A stretch of 64,000 nucleotides of DNA from Struthidea cinerea (taxonomy: Eukaryota; Chordata; Aves; Passeriformes; Corcoracidae): contig VZTI01000938.1 of NCBI GenBank assembly GCA_013397865.1, positions 969,554 to 1,033,553 of the forward strand. Direction: 5' to 3'. Shown here in pieces: positions 48,499 to 62,149 of the stretch (position 1 is its first letter; each line of letters starts with the position of its first letter). The position numbers and the translations under genes were made by a program. The notes beneath the pieces were generated by a model. The model was given only the letters and a program-made list of their open reading frames with translations, searched no databases and had not been told where the DNA came from.

Positions 48499-50552
48499 TG
48501 AAAAGTAATTACTCTACATTCAGCATAGTCATTTTTCTATTTTAGCATCTTTTCTCCTTCAAAAATCAGACTTTTTAAATTGCTAATGGCACTAATACCA
48601 AGAAGGCAACCAGATTATTTGGTGTAAGAATCAACACTAGACTCCCAAGACCACTTATCATCATTTTGACAGTTTTTGAAACAGACCACCAGAGCTACAC
48701 TCACAACTGTCAAAAAAAGTTGTGTTTCAATACTGCCTCTTCCCCAAGGTCTGATTACAGTTTGGTATTCTTAACTTACTTATTGAATTTTCCCTCAAGT
48801 AGTCTTTGTGCCTGAAAATTGTTGAGCTGTTCCATCGTATTAGCAAGAAGTGCTTGTTCTAGTAGTGTACAGCAGAGACAACAAAGCTCAACCAGTGCTA
48901 TGTCACCTCATTCATTTTTCCACACTTCTCACTTATTTATTTCATGTCTGACATCTTCTCTATGTCTTTGTATGATCAAAGTCAGGGGAGCTAGTTTTTG
49001 GTGCACTGACTACGGATCAAAGAGTATTTTTATCAAAAAAGATTGTGTTTGGCTAAAATCAATATACATATTTTATAACACATTTCAGTTTAGTCTCAAG
49101 TGTTTGGGTCATGTTTAATTTAAAATTAATCACATTTTACAGACAAAAGACCACAAGTAAAAGACTTAATTCGTAGAATGATACTAACCCCACTAGAATG
49201 TGAATACATTTATACAAACTGCAAGAAAAGTTCTCCAGAGCTAGGACAGCAGGAAAAATGGCTTCTGCTGCTTTTATTGAAATAATAAATAAAGAAATAC
49301 ATACACACATAAATAAATATAATAAAGCCAGAAATCTTCATGAAAAGTACCAAAGATCTTCAGGAAGTGTTTTTAATGTGCCAAAGTAGAGCACAAAAGT
49401 TTGACCACACAATGGCCCTATCCGTGTGATTCTGTCTTCCCAAGTAAGGTTAACACAAACTTTTAGTTTTTCTCTTTTACTGAGCCTGTCCCAAAGCATT
49501 CCAATTAAGTCTGGTTGTCCACCGGCAGTTTTCCAATGTGATTACCCAAAGAAGGTCTTGAGTCTTAAGAGCTGAGTAGATTATTTTAGGGGCTAGGAAT
49601 ACTACTTTTGGAAGAAGAACTGCACAGAGATATGAACATATTTACAAACTAAAGGAAGAAACCTGATGTAATGACATTTGACAACAAAAAATGGAGTCCA
49701 TAGTTCAACAATTTCTTGCCCATTCCTAAACAGATTTTTCCCCTCATAATGTTGAGATTGGGAAAAGTAACAGAATATAAAATGGGCAGAGAAAAACAGA
49801 GAAAATGTTTCTTGATATTGGCTCACTGCAAAACGCTATTCTCTGCATAGATATGAGGTTCCTCGGTTGCTGTCTCACCAGTCCTTGGAGCATCATTGAA
49901 ATAAAAACTCATCACCTCTTATTAGTCCAGAAGCAGCACTGGTGAGCTGCAAGGCTACTTCACATACTCTTCTTGCAGTTGCTTGTTTTGAGAAGTAAAG
50001 GATGAAACAGACTAAAGAGATCCCTTGTAGCTTATATCTAGGATATTGTGATCTTGTGCACATGCCCTGCTTTCACAGAAAAACAATATCATTTTTCTAG
50101 TAATTCACACAACAGAATGAGTTGAAGACAGTTCATGGACTAATTTCCAACACAAGAAGAGAAAACATCATATCAACACCTTCTTAATTTAGATTGGATT
50201 CTGGTAGTTTAATAGGATAATATTTGGTTCATAAAATGGTACTGAATGCATATCAAAGATTCTGGTAATTGTGCAGTTTACAATATCTGCAAAGACATTG
50301 AACATTCTGTAAAGCCCGTTGGATTGGTTTTATATCAGGAGTAATTGTCTGACTATATAAACCTGTGCCACATCTACTATAATAAATAGTGGTTTGTCAT
50401 AGAATTGAGAATGATTTCTTAAAGCACAAATTTTTATAAAGTCACTGGTAAAGCATCATTTCTTTCAAAGTTTTAGTGTGATTATATGTAATTATAATAC
50501 TATTTTATTATTAATCAGCAATTTCCTGGCATGGCATATTCTACTTGCTTCA

Positions 50553-50570
50553 ATATATATATATATATAT
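50553..50570. repeat. (AT)9 microsatellite
   Basis: Nine perfect AT units in otherwise mixed sequence. Confidence 0.92.
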
Positions 50571-53500
50571 TTCCCTCTTGAAATCAGGTGGCTTTTGTTT
50601 TTCAGACCTTCTGAGCACCTGCTGCCTGCTGCCATGAGCAGGAATGGAAGTACCATTTCCTCAGTACCTCAGAAATTAAGGAAAAAAACAAGAAAACAAA
50701 CAAATAAAAAACAACCCCAAGTTCTGAGAAAAATTTATAGGAACTGGTGTTTTGTCTGGGATTTAACAATTTAATATTCTATACATTTATTTTGTGACAG
50801 TTTCTCTGAAGGTCATTTTTGAATCTTGCTGTATTTGTACTCTACTGCTGTATCAGCTTTTTCTTTTGTGAGGTGTCAAATCTGCCCCTTTCTCTTTGTA
50901 CCTTAAATGTTCAGATTTGACCCCAAAGTCTAAGCTGTGGAAACTGGCCAGGAAGTTCAATGATACAATAAATCCTTGGTGAACTTTGAGACTTTAATTT
51001 TAAAAACTTTTTATATCTATTTTTTATTCAGCTGTACAAGTTGAGTGCAACTTAGACCTTCACAGATACTGTGACTACTGTATTTGTAGTGTTCAAGATC
51101 TAATAACCAAGAGAGGATTTTTTGCATTTCAATATACCCTCCTGAATACCAAGAGTATTGTTTTATATCTTTGTCTGCAAAGAACAGTGCTATAGGAATG
51201 AAAGGTCTCATACTGCAAAATGACTAGGCCAGAAGGAGGTTTCTTTGTATTACCCACTGAGTTCATTCCAGATGATCCTCACAAATTTGAGTTTAGTTCA
51301 GTGTGTACATTAAGGTGATAGTCTATAGCATGCTAGACTTTCATGATTTTGAGGGAGGAAAAATAGTGTCTTCAGGTGGCATATTAAGCAGGAGTTTCTG
51401 TGGGAGAAGGAAGATGCATTTATCTTACTTTGGGTACCTGAGTTAGTGTGTATGTAAGATGTAAAATGATATTGCAAGAGGCAGTTTCTTCCTAAAACTG
51501 ATGAAACAGTTGGAATAATTCAATGTTTATTATATAGTTGACAGAGAACCAAGAAACTGAATCTGCTAAGAATTCCTAAAACATTGTGCCAGTCTTTATG
51601 TGCATACAGCAGTTGATCAGTGTAATATAAAAATATATGCATACATAACTCCTATGTGTATATACCATAAACTCATGCTTTATTTAAATAAGCTTACAAA
51701 TATATGCTTTTAAAATAAATAAATGTCTAAAAATTTTGCAACAGAACCTTTCCTGTCAAAAAATATAATTCTGAAGGATCTCAATACCAATATACATCAC
51801 AGCTCAATTTTTTCTAGCAATCTCAAATTTTTACTTCTCTTTTGCTTTTGTCACACCAAAGTGAATTGGAGATGTCGATTATTTTGTCTGCTGATGTGTA
51901 TGAGGGTCATGTGTTAGAAATATGGTTTCTCAATTTCTTATTCATCTCCTCTACAAACCTCTGGCCTGTGGAGCTCTTATGAAACTTTTGGGTTGCAACA
52001 GAAAAAATAGATTATCCATCTGACATCTTTACATGAATAAGTCAAAGATCAAAAGCAGCAAATTTAAAAATCTCCATTTTATCTTTGGTTGGAAGGATAT
52101 TATGAAAAATGGGGACTGTCAGAAGTGTCTTTGGGTTAATGAGCAAAGTTAGAGAAAAATGCTGTAGAACTATAGGCAGGGGCTGTATGCATCCCACAGG
52201 TCCTGGTCTTTCCTAATTGTTACAGTTTCATCAGTTTCATACCATTTTCAGGAATATATTATACAAAGTTTGAAGTAAGGAAGACTGTGCCTTGCATAAG
52301 GGCTCCTCTGGGTGCTGGGCTGCAGCACCACCCAACACTCCACGGCCACTGCACTGCCACAGCCCTCCCTGCCTGTGGGACTCCCCAGAGATGCTGGCCA
52401 GCAAGGCAGGCACCCAAGGAGCATGCTGAGTCCCAGAGATGAAAAGTGGCCATCACACAGAGGTGAGATGGGAGACAAATGTATTTACAGAAAAAATAAC
52501 CTGCTCTCATGAGCAATTCCTCTTTTTCCTCAGGGAAAACTTGGTTTAGTTTTACTACCATAAGTTACAAAGATAATAAATACAGATTTCTTCCTCTCCT
52601 CTGCTCCCATTTTCATATCACCAAGAAACATGAGAGCTGTTTTCTTACTCATCCTTTCAACTGTGCTAAAATTTACTTGTTCATTCACATTTATCTTTTT
52701 TTGCCTTTTACTGAGAGAAAAAAAGAAACCAAACCTGTTTATTACCTTCACCCTCATAACTTTTGACTTACTTAATAGACTAAAAAGTTTTTTAGGTGAC
52801 CAAATATATTTCTACTTTCCTTTTCCAGTGTTTTGTTAGCATGCTCAGGAGAGCTCTGTTATATAAAGCTTTGATTCATCAGATCACTCAATCCCAGGTT
52901 TAAATCTTTTTGAAACACACAATTAGGTGGGTGTTCTACTGAGTCGGTGCTTCAAGATGTGATTTTCTTTTATGAAAGTGATGTGAGTTATAATAAAATG
53001 AAGGGACCATCGAACTGGTTCAAACTTGCTCATTTAATTTCTGTGGGGTTTTTTTCCTTTACTGTGCCTGGTAAGATTAATATACCTGTAAGTCTCAATA
53101 TAATTTCATACAGTTTATTCAGAAGAAAAACATATATTGTCTCTTTGTCAGTTGTGTAACACCTAATACAAAGAACAAGAGATTCTCATGGTATAGTTCA
53201 AGTATCCGACTGTCAATGTGTTAAGCTGATTGACCTCAATGTGTCTATCTCGCAGTTAATGTAAATTTTATTTTGCCTTGATGACCTCTCTGAGCAACAC
53301 ATGCAAACTAGGGTTGTGCAGTCATTTAGCATGTGTGGCCAGATGATTTCCTGACCTCTATCCTCCAGAGAAGGAATAAAGAGTCTGGCCTGTGCTGTTC
53401 CCCAAGGCACGTCCAGCTCCTATAAACCCCTGGAGGGTCAGATGAACTTCCTCTGGAGCTCAGTCTCACATTGAAACCCACAGACTCATGTGGAAGTTGA

Positions 53501-55630
53501 CACTGAAGTTGGCAGAATGCATGAGGCCAAATACAGTAGTGCATACATCTAGCCCTTTTCATGGTACTTTGAAGGTCTGGCTAGAAATAAAAATGTTTCC
53601 CACTCATAGAGAGCATGTACAAGCCTGTAAGGCTTAGGGCATCACAGTAAGTTATTGGTGCTGAGGTGGTCTTGGTTTGCCAGTGTATCAGCCCTGGAGA
53701 AAAACTGGCTCCAGACAACACCCTCTCCTGAGGCGTTTGTAATTGCAACAAGTGACAGAATCACAGCAGTGCTCTCCTTCCACTGAGCACTTGCTCCTTC
53801 AGTTTTTTCACAAACAATTTAGTCTCATATACATAACATCAGTGCCCTGACTCTTCTTTATACACTAAATAGAGGAATTATACAAATAATGAAACATGCA
53901 AAAAAACCCCAAACAACCAAAAAACCCCCAGAGAAAGTCTCATCCAATTCAAAGCTAAATCCAAAATTTCTCGATGCTCATGAAACTTCAAGTCAGATTT
54001 TGAATAGAGTTTCATATATCCAATAAGTCTTTCCTCTCAAGGCTAAAAATGGACCTTCCTTTCTGAAGAAAGAATAGGGAAAGATGTCAGGACATTATGA
54101 AAATGCTTTTTTGGTCAGTCGCTTCTGTCTAGTTATTTCAACAATTGTCCCCTTAGTACTTCTGGACAATCACTAGATGACATCTGTCATCTCCCTGCAC
54201 TCTGAGGTTTTAAAGGCTAGTTTAGTTATTACCATACTATTACCATGTGGGAAACCAATACAAATCTACACTCTGGGAAATGATAAATAAGTACTGGAAG
54301 GAAAAAGATCTGTGCCAAACATCTTGTTTGGAGGGCACAAAACGATGTTCTTTCAGTCAGTATATACTTACTGGAAATTCAGCCCCACCAGTCAACTGAA
54401 TATTTGTTGGAGTGGTTCTGGCAGGGAACCTTTAAATCACCTTCCTGTTCCTTTGTTACCTCACCTTTCAAGTATCTGGAGTTTAGTAGATAGTTATGAA
54501 GAAGATAATATACAGTTGTCCGCTATTTTTTTCTATTACTAGCATGAACCAGGGCATCAGAACAAGCAAATGACTGGAGAATATTGTTCCCAGATTGTGC
54601 TAGGTTCTGGTTTCTGCCCATTTGCTTCAGTGCCTTGAAGTATTTTGTAGTTTTATTTCTTGAAAAAATAAGCTGCAGCGCTGTATTTATCCAATCACAC
54701 TCGCCTAGCAAATTCAATCAGCAGTATTTGCTCTGCAGGTACTTGTTTGTTTTTTGGTGGTGGTGGTGAATTACACAGTGACAATTGTCAGGACACTGGA
54801 ACAAGACTGAGTTCCCTAACAGGCAGGTCAAATGATATTTCAGCTGGTAAGTAGTAGAAGTTCAATTAGTACATGAATCATTTAAAACCAAATTGAACAG
54901 AACAGTCAATAACATTCTTTTGGGAGTAATCTTGCACTTGCAGAGGGATCTGTCTGTTTAGCCAAGCTGCCTCAGGGCTTCTCTAACCTTTGCCTGAGGG
55001 CAGGTCCCCACTCAGCAGCCCAGAACAAGGGGAGGGCTTAGGTAACTGTTCTTCTTGTTGTGCATTCCCACCCTCCATCCCCAGATTGAACCATGCCCCC
55101 AATCATCACCTGGCACTATCAGCACTTTGCTCCTTAGCCACTTCTTCACTATCCAACACCTTAAATCAAAAGCCATGGGAACATGAAACCAAGATCGTTC
55201 ATTTTACTATAATTGCAAACCCTTATTTTTTTTCTATTATTTTATTATTTTTATTGCAACTTTTGAACTTGCAGAATAAGTGCAATTGGGACATTACCAG
55301 CAAGCTGAGAACATTCACAGCCATCAGACTTAGGCATGTACTCACTGCTTCTAAGCATGATGAAACCCATACATGCTTAAATCTCACAAATTTCACCACA
55401 CTATTTCCAGGTAAAATTATTGCTTTCATTCTCTATCAGCTTGACTCTAGATTCATGTAGCAGTTATATCATATTCAATTATATGTATTTTTAGAATTTA
55501 CTTATTTCCGCCACCATTTCTGTATGCATAGGATAATTAAGAAATCAGACTTGGGGAAGTGGCAAAGAATGCTCCTAAGATAGCACTGAAAACAAGGTCT
55601 ACAAAGGAATCCAACATAAGTACGTGCCTG

Positions 55631-55647
55631 TGCTGCACAGTGCAGCA
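55631..55647. repeat. 17-bp interrupted palindrome
   Basis: TGCTGCAC (55631-55638) and GTGCAGCA (55640-55647) are perfect reverse complements around a single A. It could be a dimeric protein-binding site or chance. Confidence 0.6.
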
Positions 55648-55943
55648 TAGGTGTAGAATGCCAAGTTAGCACAGACACACCTGAAAATGCAAACGTGGTT
55701 CTAAAAGTAGTTTAGCGATATCAGTGCGTTATATCTTTGAGATTATGCCGTACTGACACAGGTATCATGTCCTCAGTATGACAGCTGGCATGACAGTGAG
55801 AGTCCAGAGGTGGCTCAGAGGCCACAGTATCATCCTGCAGCATATAGAAATTGCTGAGCGGTGATGGTTCACCATCATCAAGTTTTGGAGTGGGATATCT
55901 ATAGACTGTTTTTTGCCTGTTCTCCAACATCAGACTAGAAACA

Positions 55944-56148
55944 AGGAAAAAAAATTTACAATGAGGATGGTGAGACCCTGGAACAGCTTCCCCAGAGCGG
56001 CTGTATATGATTCATCACAGGAAATAATCAAGGACACGCTGGATGGGGCTCTGGCAACCTGATCTAGCGGAAGTTGTCCCTGCTCATTACTGGACCAGAT
56101 GACCTTCAAAGGTCCCTTCCAACCCAAACCACGATATGATTCTATGAC
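55944..56148 (+). mobile_element. CR1 LINE 3' end, short sense copy
   Basis: About 205 bp of CR1 in plus orientation. Translated, the first part gives a VRPWNSFPRAAV-like segment equivalent to the HWNRLP motif near the ORF2 C-terminus, then a stop. The 3' untranslated block follows (CCAGATGACCTTCAAAGGTC, CCTTCCAACCC) and ends with one GATTCTATGA terminal unit. It is heavily 5'-truncated and carries no function of its own. Confidence 0.92.
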
Positions 56149-57410
56149 CAAAGAGGAGCTGAGGTGCTAACTGCCATCCTCAAAATTCTTCTCCGTCTAA
56201 TACCATGGTCCTATGAAAAAGCTTCTAAATTTTAACTTGTATACAGAGCCAGAAGTGTCTTAGCCTCAATGACTCTGAACTTGAACAAATTTCCTCAAGG
56301 AGACCCAAAAAAGGGTAAAGGGACGAAGAAGAAGGAAACCACCTGTTCTGCATTTTAGTAGCCAGCTCAGTGGTTAGCATACATGTGAATTCCCTCATGA
56401 GAGATATCTGCACTAAGAACGTTTAACTTCCTAGCTCACTAGCCACCTGTCAAATTCTCATTCTTGATTTAGGTTCTCTGTCCTTATCATATTGGAGAAA
56501 TACTTTTAATGATAACCATGGCAGTCTAGTAAGCTAAATTATGAGATCCCTGAGTTACCCAGTAGTAAAGGAAGGTTTCATGCCTGTTCTTCAACAGGGG
56601 TTTGCTCAAAGAGGCTGAGTGTCTCCATTCAGGATGCATCCTTCCCCAGCACTGGATGTTTGAGATATGTCAGCCCCTTGTCTTAGAGAGAGATTCTGTA
56701 GATACGAAATTGGACGAAGGCTTCCACAAGGGAAAATACATCACTGCTACTATAAAGATCTCAACTTACTCTTTTCAGTGATTTATATACTGCTGGTATA
56801 TAAACCTTTTTGTCCCTATATGTACCGTAAATGGTAGCCACATTTTTTTCAGATATGACAGACTCACATAATAGGTTATTTTTTTCCATTAGAACACATG
56901 CCATTAAATCCATTATCTTTTCTAGTTTCCCTGTCAGGGCAATCAGTCTCTTTGTTTTTCTACAGTTAATGTCACTATTAATTAATTTTATCCTTAATTC
57001 ATAACTCAAATATTTTTTAAAGTGAATGTACAGCTTGTAATGAGCTGGACTGACAGATTTTGAGATCAAAGGCACAGATCCTCAGAGATACACGCACACT
57101 TAATTACTATTTAGGTAGCCAGTTTTCATTGATTTCTGTAGTAGTTAGGTGGCTAAATATCTTTGAAGATCGGTGCCAAAGTTTAGTTATATGTTAGTTA
57201 CAGCCCAAAGTTCCCATCACTAGATCCATTTCAAGGAGGGCTGTGTCAAAAGGTGTTAGAACAAAGCGCAGGCTCTCATAGTCCATTCAGTCTCCAACCT
57301 TGCAGCAAAGATGTGAGTGCAACTATTTGTGGGCACAACTTTGTGATTGGACAAAAGTTTCTACCCAGCTGGTGGCCGAATATTCAGTCCTGACAGTATT
57401 TCTCACATAG
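56149..57410. other. Unannotated DNA between two CR1 copies
   Basis: No gene or repeat is recognised. The minus-strand open frame at 56761-57075 (104 codons) is Lys/Ile/Tyr-rich, as expected from AT-rich DNA, with no domain features. Confidence 0.5.
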
Positions 57411-58041
57411 ATCATAGAATCATAGACTCACTAAGGTAGGAAAAGACCCCCAAGATCATGAAGTCCAGCCTTTGACCAAACACCACCATGTCCACTAAAT
57501 CATACAGCGAAGTGCTATGTCTACTCACATTTTGAACACTTCCAGGAACGGTGGCTCTACCACTTCCGTGGGGAACCTGTTCCAGTACTTAACCACTCTT
57601 TCAGTGAAGAAATTCTTCCTAATGTCCAACCTGAACCTCACCTTGAGCACCTTGAGGCCATTGCCCTTGTCCTATCGCTAGTTGCCTGGTGAAGAGGCCA
57701 ACCCCTACCTCACCACAACTTCCTTCTCTTGTCTGGGCTTAACAGTCCCAGCTCCTTCAGACACTCCTCGTAAGACTTATGTTCCAGACCCCTCACCAGC
57801 TCCATTGCCTTTCTCTGGACATGGTCCAGCACTTCAATGTCTTTCTTGTAGTGAGGGGCCCAAAACTAAACACAGGACTTGAGGTGTGGCCTCATCAGCG
57901 CTAAGTGCATGGGGATGTTCGCTGCCTTGGTCCTGCTGGCCACACTATTTCTGATCCAGGCCAGGATGCCATTGGCCATCTTGGCCACCTGGACACACTG
58001 CTGGCTCATGTTCATCCAGGTCTTGACCAGCACCCCTAGGT
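57411..58041 (-). mobile_element. CR1 LINE 3' end, antisense, about 630 bp
   Basis: This is the longest CR1 copy here, antisense. It opens with two copies of the terminal unit (ATCATAGAATCATAGA). It then runs through the TCCAGCCT and CTGTTCCAGTACTTAACCAC blocks typical of CR1 3' ends, and the long GAGGTGTGGCCTCATCAG to GGCCACACTATTTCTGATCC region. The matching minus-strand protein tail is broken by stops. Internal divergence from the copies at 2.5, 35.6 and 56 kb shows it belongs to another CR1 subfamily. Homology stops abruptly after CACCCCTAGG at 58040. The open frames 57682-57882, 57866-58108 and 57879-58118 are artefacts of this repeat. Confidence 0.93.
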
Positions 58042-61000
58042 GTGGATGGAAAGAGCTACATGTTTCCTTCAAAAACAATGTCCAAAGATTAAAATCACAA
58101 CCTTCCATCTGTGATTAATTTCATATTCCAAATTATGAGGATTTGAGAGTGCCTTTGTGATTCATAGAGGATCCTTATCTCAGAATAAACTTGTCTTCTT
58201 ACATTATTTCCTGTGGATGGGAGAAAACATCCACTCTCCTGAAAGTGGGTGGGGTCTTTTTACATCTGTGGCTGAAGCAGCAATAATTTGTATGATGGGC
58301 TGCAGCACTGCAGTGTTTTCTGTTCCACAGGGTGGCATGGAGTGGCACACTGTCTATCCCTACGTGGTACAGCATGTCACAGTGTGCTAGCCTTTAAGCC
58401 TACCAGCAGCTCCAGTGAAGTCAGCCGTGACTCTAAGTTTTGCTCAAGTGCTCTGTTGGATGAGGTCAGAGTGCTAAATGGTTGTTTAGATTTTATCTCA
58501 AATGTCCTAGCCTGAAGAGCTCCACCTTCTGTTCTGAAGACAGGTACTTTTATAAACTAGTAAATGATACCCAAATACTCTTAATTTGTAGGATCCCTAT
58601 TATCTTTCCTCAAGTTGGCTTACTCATTCAACAAAGTGTGATCAAACTGTAAGGTAGGCTTGCTATGGCCTTTAGTAAAATTTCCCTTTCAATAATACTA
58701 TAGTGCTTTGTATTATGTCATAAAATTGCACTGTAATATTTTCATATAAAGAAACAAAACGCCCAATGCAAGGATAATAATCATTCCGATGTAGCAGCAG
58801 CTTTAGTGGAGGCTGAGCTACCTTTATTCCACAGAAAAAGAAGCAGAAAGTAACTCCCTTCCAGTCACAGGGTGATGTAGCCCTACAGACATGCTGGAGC
58901 AGGCACTCCGCTGCTCCCTAGCATTTGGGGTCACCTGTGCCACTTAGCCTCATTACCAGGGAGGACACGAGTCACGTGGGACTGACCAAGCACTCTCAGT
59001 GGTATTCCTCATCATCTGAAATGAAAGAATATTAAAGGAGCTCGACATTTTACTTCAAAGGTCAACAAATAACTCTCAGTGTCTCCATATATAAAGCAAA
59101 TGACAGTAGACAACAGGCACAGCTTTGGCCCTGCAGTGGTTGCAGTTTAAAACAAAGTGACAGGAAATAATGAGGTTTAAATTGGTGAATTGGTTTGTGT
59201 GTACTGGGGATTAACCTGTAATGCACAGTGCACCCAAATTACAGAACTTCGGAGATGAGCCACTTTAAAGCATTGTAGCACACAGTCTGACTGCAATGAT
59301 GCCTCATTTACACAAATACTGGTATACCTCATTATTCTCCCACAGTCACATCATAAACTTAGACTAAAATCTTAAACTACCTTGCAATAAAATCAAGTGG
59401 TTTTAGAAGATAAACACAGCTGAAAACGATTGTAATAAGGTGCGTGATAGGGAAAGTGAGATGCATCAGCTGAGGTTTACGTGCTACATTTTTACTAATA
59501 TGTCAACGTCAGTATTTATGAATGAAACGACGTGCAGAGAGCAAAAGGATGACTCAAACATTTGTGCTTTTAAACAAAAGAATGGGATGAAATAACTGTG
59601 TTGTTTACATCCTTCCAAACACTCCCCATAACAATTCAGATGTGGCTTTCACAGAGAAAATGAGTGGCAGCACATAGACTTTTGTGTCACCATATGTCTC
59701 CCTGTGACGTGAGGAACTACCATGCAGTCGCTAACATGTTCGGAGGTCGTACAGAGTACGTAGTGAATTCAGCAGCCGTGAGTAACAGAATTGACAGGAT
59801 GTTCTGCATCCTTCTAAATCTGCTGCTGTTTTCTCTCTCCTTTTCTAGATATTTTAGTAGGTGAGGGGGTTGTTCCAGGAAACTCAGCCTGAGTTCACAT
59901 GAAATGGGGCTGGCAGTGTGACAACACAAGTGCTGTAAGATTGATGGGTTCAAGGATTCTCACACACAGGATTCAATATATATAAAGCTGTAAATAAATA
60001 AGGACTCTTACTCTGGGAAAGATAAGATTCAGGTGAGAGGGAGGACAGGGCAATGCAATTAATAGTTACTACACTAAAGAACCTTTATCACCAGCAAACA
60101 ATATTATTAGGGTTGAAGACAGTAATTTGAGGAAATGGTTCTATACACATGCTTTAGTTGAAGTAGGTTCCAGGAGTCTATTTATTGTGCTGGAGAAGGT
60201 ATATTCTTTGGATTGGAGAGTTTCAACAGCTTTGGCTTTTTATTGACCTTTTTATGTCTTCATTCACTGTCCCCACGCCGCCCTGTGCTGGTTTGGACAT
60301 AGAGCAAGGATAGGGGATACAACATCACAAAGTCACCTCAAGACACCCCCTTAGCAAGCAGAACACAAGATGACATGTGACATACCACAGTCAATTCCAA
60401 GCATTTAAAATCTGAAAAGAGCACTCAAAATACCAGAAAGATTGACTCGTATAAAAAAATCAATAAACTGAATTATTTCCAAATCAAAATAATATTGCAC
60501 CTTATTTTTCTGCATGTAAGTTTCATTGTTTGGGGAGGTTCTCTGTTAACCATGGTGCCTTCAAGCTTGCTCTGACTAAGACAAAAGGAAGACTCCCTTT
60601 CACATATTGATATACCTCCAGAAGCTGAGGCATTGCAAAAGGCAATACTGCTATGTTAGTTCCTCGACTAACTGCCCTTCTGTGCTCTTCAAGCCTTCTC
60701 TAATCTCTCCTCTCTACCTGGGAACCCTTGAGACTTACAGCACTATATTTTTTTTTTTTTCCACTATTACCCTTATCTTCAAAGTGAAAATTTCTCCTTA
60801 AGTAGGTGTCTCCTTCCATATGTCAAGACCCGAAAGCTCCAACAGTTCTTTCGTCATGAACTGGGAAATGGGGATTCCTCTCCTGCCCTCCAGAAGGACT
60901 CCATCCCTCTTTTCATTTTCAAATTATTTGTTAGTTAATGAGCAGCACCTCAGGCTGTCAATCTCTGAAGAGGCACAGTGTCACAGGGATGGAATATCTG

Positions 61001-62149
61001 CCTCTTTGTATTTAATCACACAATGCAATTTTAATCAACCTGCAAAAAAGCCCATATTAAAATAGAGGACAGATCATGCTACAGTTAAATTGTGATTTTG
61101 GTGTTGAGATAAAAAATGGATATTAATGTTCATGTTGCAAAAGTGTACTTCACAGAACATAAATATATAAAGTTTGTCATTTTATAGTACATCTGTCTGC
61201 ATATTTCAGAGTATTGTTCCATTTTATTACATTTCTGATCAAGACTAATGCTCATTAAAAATCTAATACGACAATGAAAAATTTTATATGGAAAATTCTT
61301 GTCCTCTATTACAATTGCTATCTGCTCCACTTTTTGGAAACCACAGTAAATTAGACTTGGGCCACAGTAATCTTAATTATATCTTGAACTAGATGATGTT
61401 GGAAATATATTGAATAAACTCTTTTGGTGAGATTGCCTTTGCCTCTTAATTCAAAATCTATGTTCATATGCTTACATTATTTAAATTACAAAAGGCAGGC
61501 ATCTGAAAAACGGGATCCTTTGTTGGGCAGTCATATTCATGAAAACTCATTCAGTTGTGAGGAGGTCAAAAAAACAGGGGAGAAAAAAAACTTCTTGCTG
61601 ATCAAAACGTAACATAAGCCACATCATTTCATTTAAGCAGCAAAATGCATAGACTAGAAAAAGGCAGTTCAGTATGATCTCAAAACTGTGTTCTGTGAAT
61701 TCGTCATATTTTTAGCTAGAGACCAGCTGTAACCCAACCTATTTACTTGCTTTATTTGAACAAGACAAGAAGTAGGGGCCATTCTAATAGGTGACACAAG
61801 CATATTGGGTGGCTGATGTGAAAGTGACAGATGACAGTATCACCAGATCCAACACTTTGGTTTTTTCTCCAAAGTTGTATCAAAGTGAAATATTGACTCT
61901 GAATGCAACTAAAAACCTGACCAAATTTTTATCTTGTCTCAGTTGGCCTTGTGAGAAGCATGAAACAGCAGGTGATACAACTGGCCAGTTCAGCTGTGTC
62001 ACATGCAAAAAGGTGTGATGATAAAAGGGGATGGGTGACAGTAAGCACTGCCATGGGCTACATCAAGGGTATTGTTTCACTCCCATGGCACTACTGCCCT
62101 TTGATAAGGAATGTGTTTATGTCATACTGAGAGGAAGGGTCCCATGTTG
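58042..62149. other. Gene-poor unique DNA
   Basis: About 4.1 kb with no recognisable gene or transposon. A T-run of about 13 lies near 60749-60761. Open frames are short (81 codons or fewer) and lie on both strands. The stretch CTGTGCTGGTTTGG near 60283 recalls the opening of some avian LTRs, but it could not be extended into an element. Confidence 0.5.

Larger units (their letters stand above)
47928..55943. other. Gene-poor DNA with minor repeats
   Basis: About 8 kb with no supportable gene or transposon. It includes a 37-bp-period duplication (48435-48498), (AT)9 at 50553-50570 and a short GC-richer patch at 52290-52470 of unknown nature. It also has an A/C low-complexity run at about 53898-53930 and a short perfect palindrome at 55631-55647. 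The open frame 54990-55460 (156 codons) has a Leu-rich stretch from T-rich DNA and no recognisable domain. Confidence 0.5.

Noticed and set aside
54990..55460. 156-codon open frame with a membrane-like Leu/Phe stretch
   Set aside because: The hydrophobic stretch is translated T-rich DNA (about 55227-55265). No family features and no promoter or splice context.
57682..58118. Open frames in the 57-58 kb region
   Set aside because: They lie within an antisense CR1 LINE and are not host genes.
60283..60320. CTGTGCTGGTTTGG, like the opening of an avian ERVL-type LTR
   Set aside because: The resemblance does not extend, and there is no matching end, poly(A) signal or target duplication.
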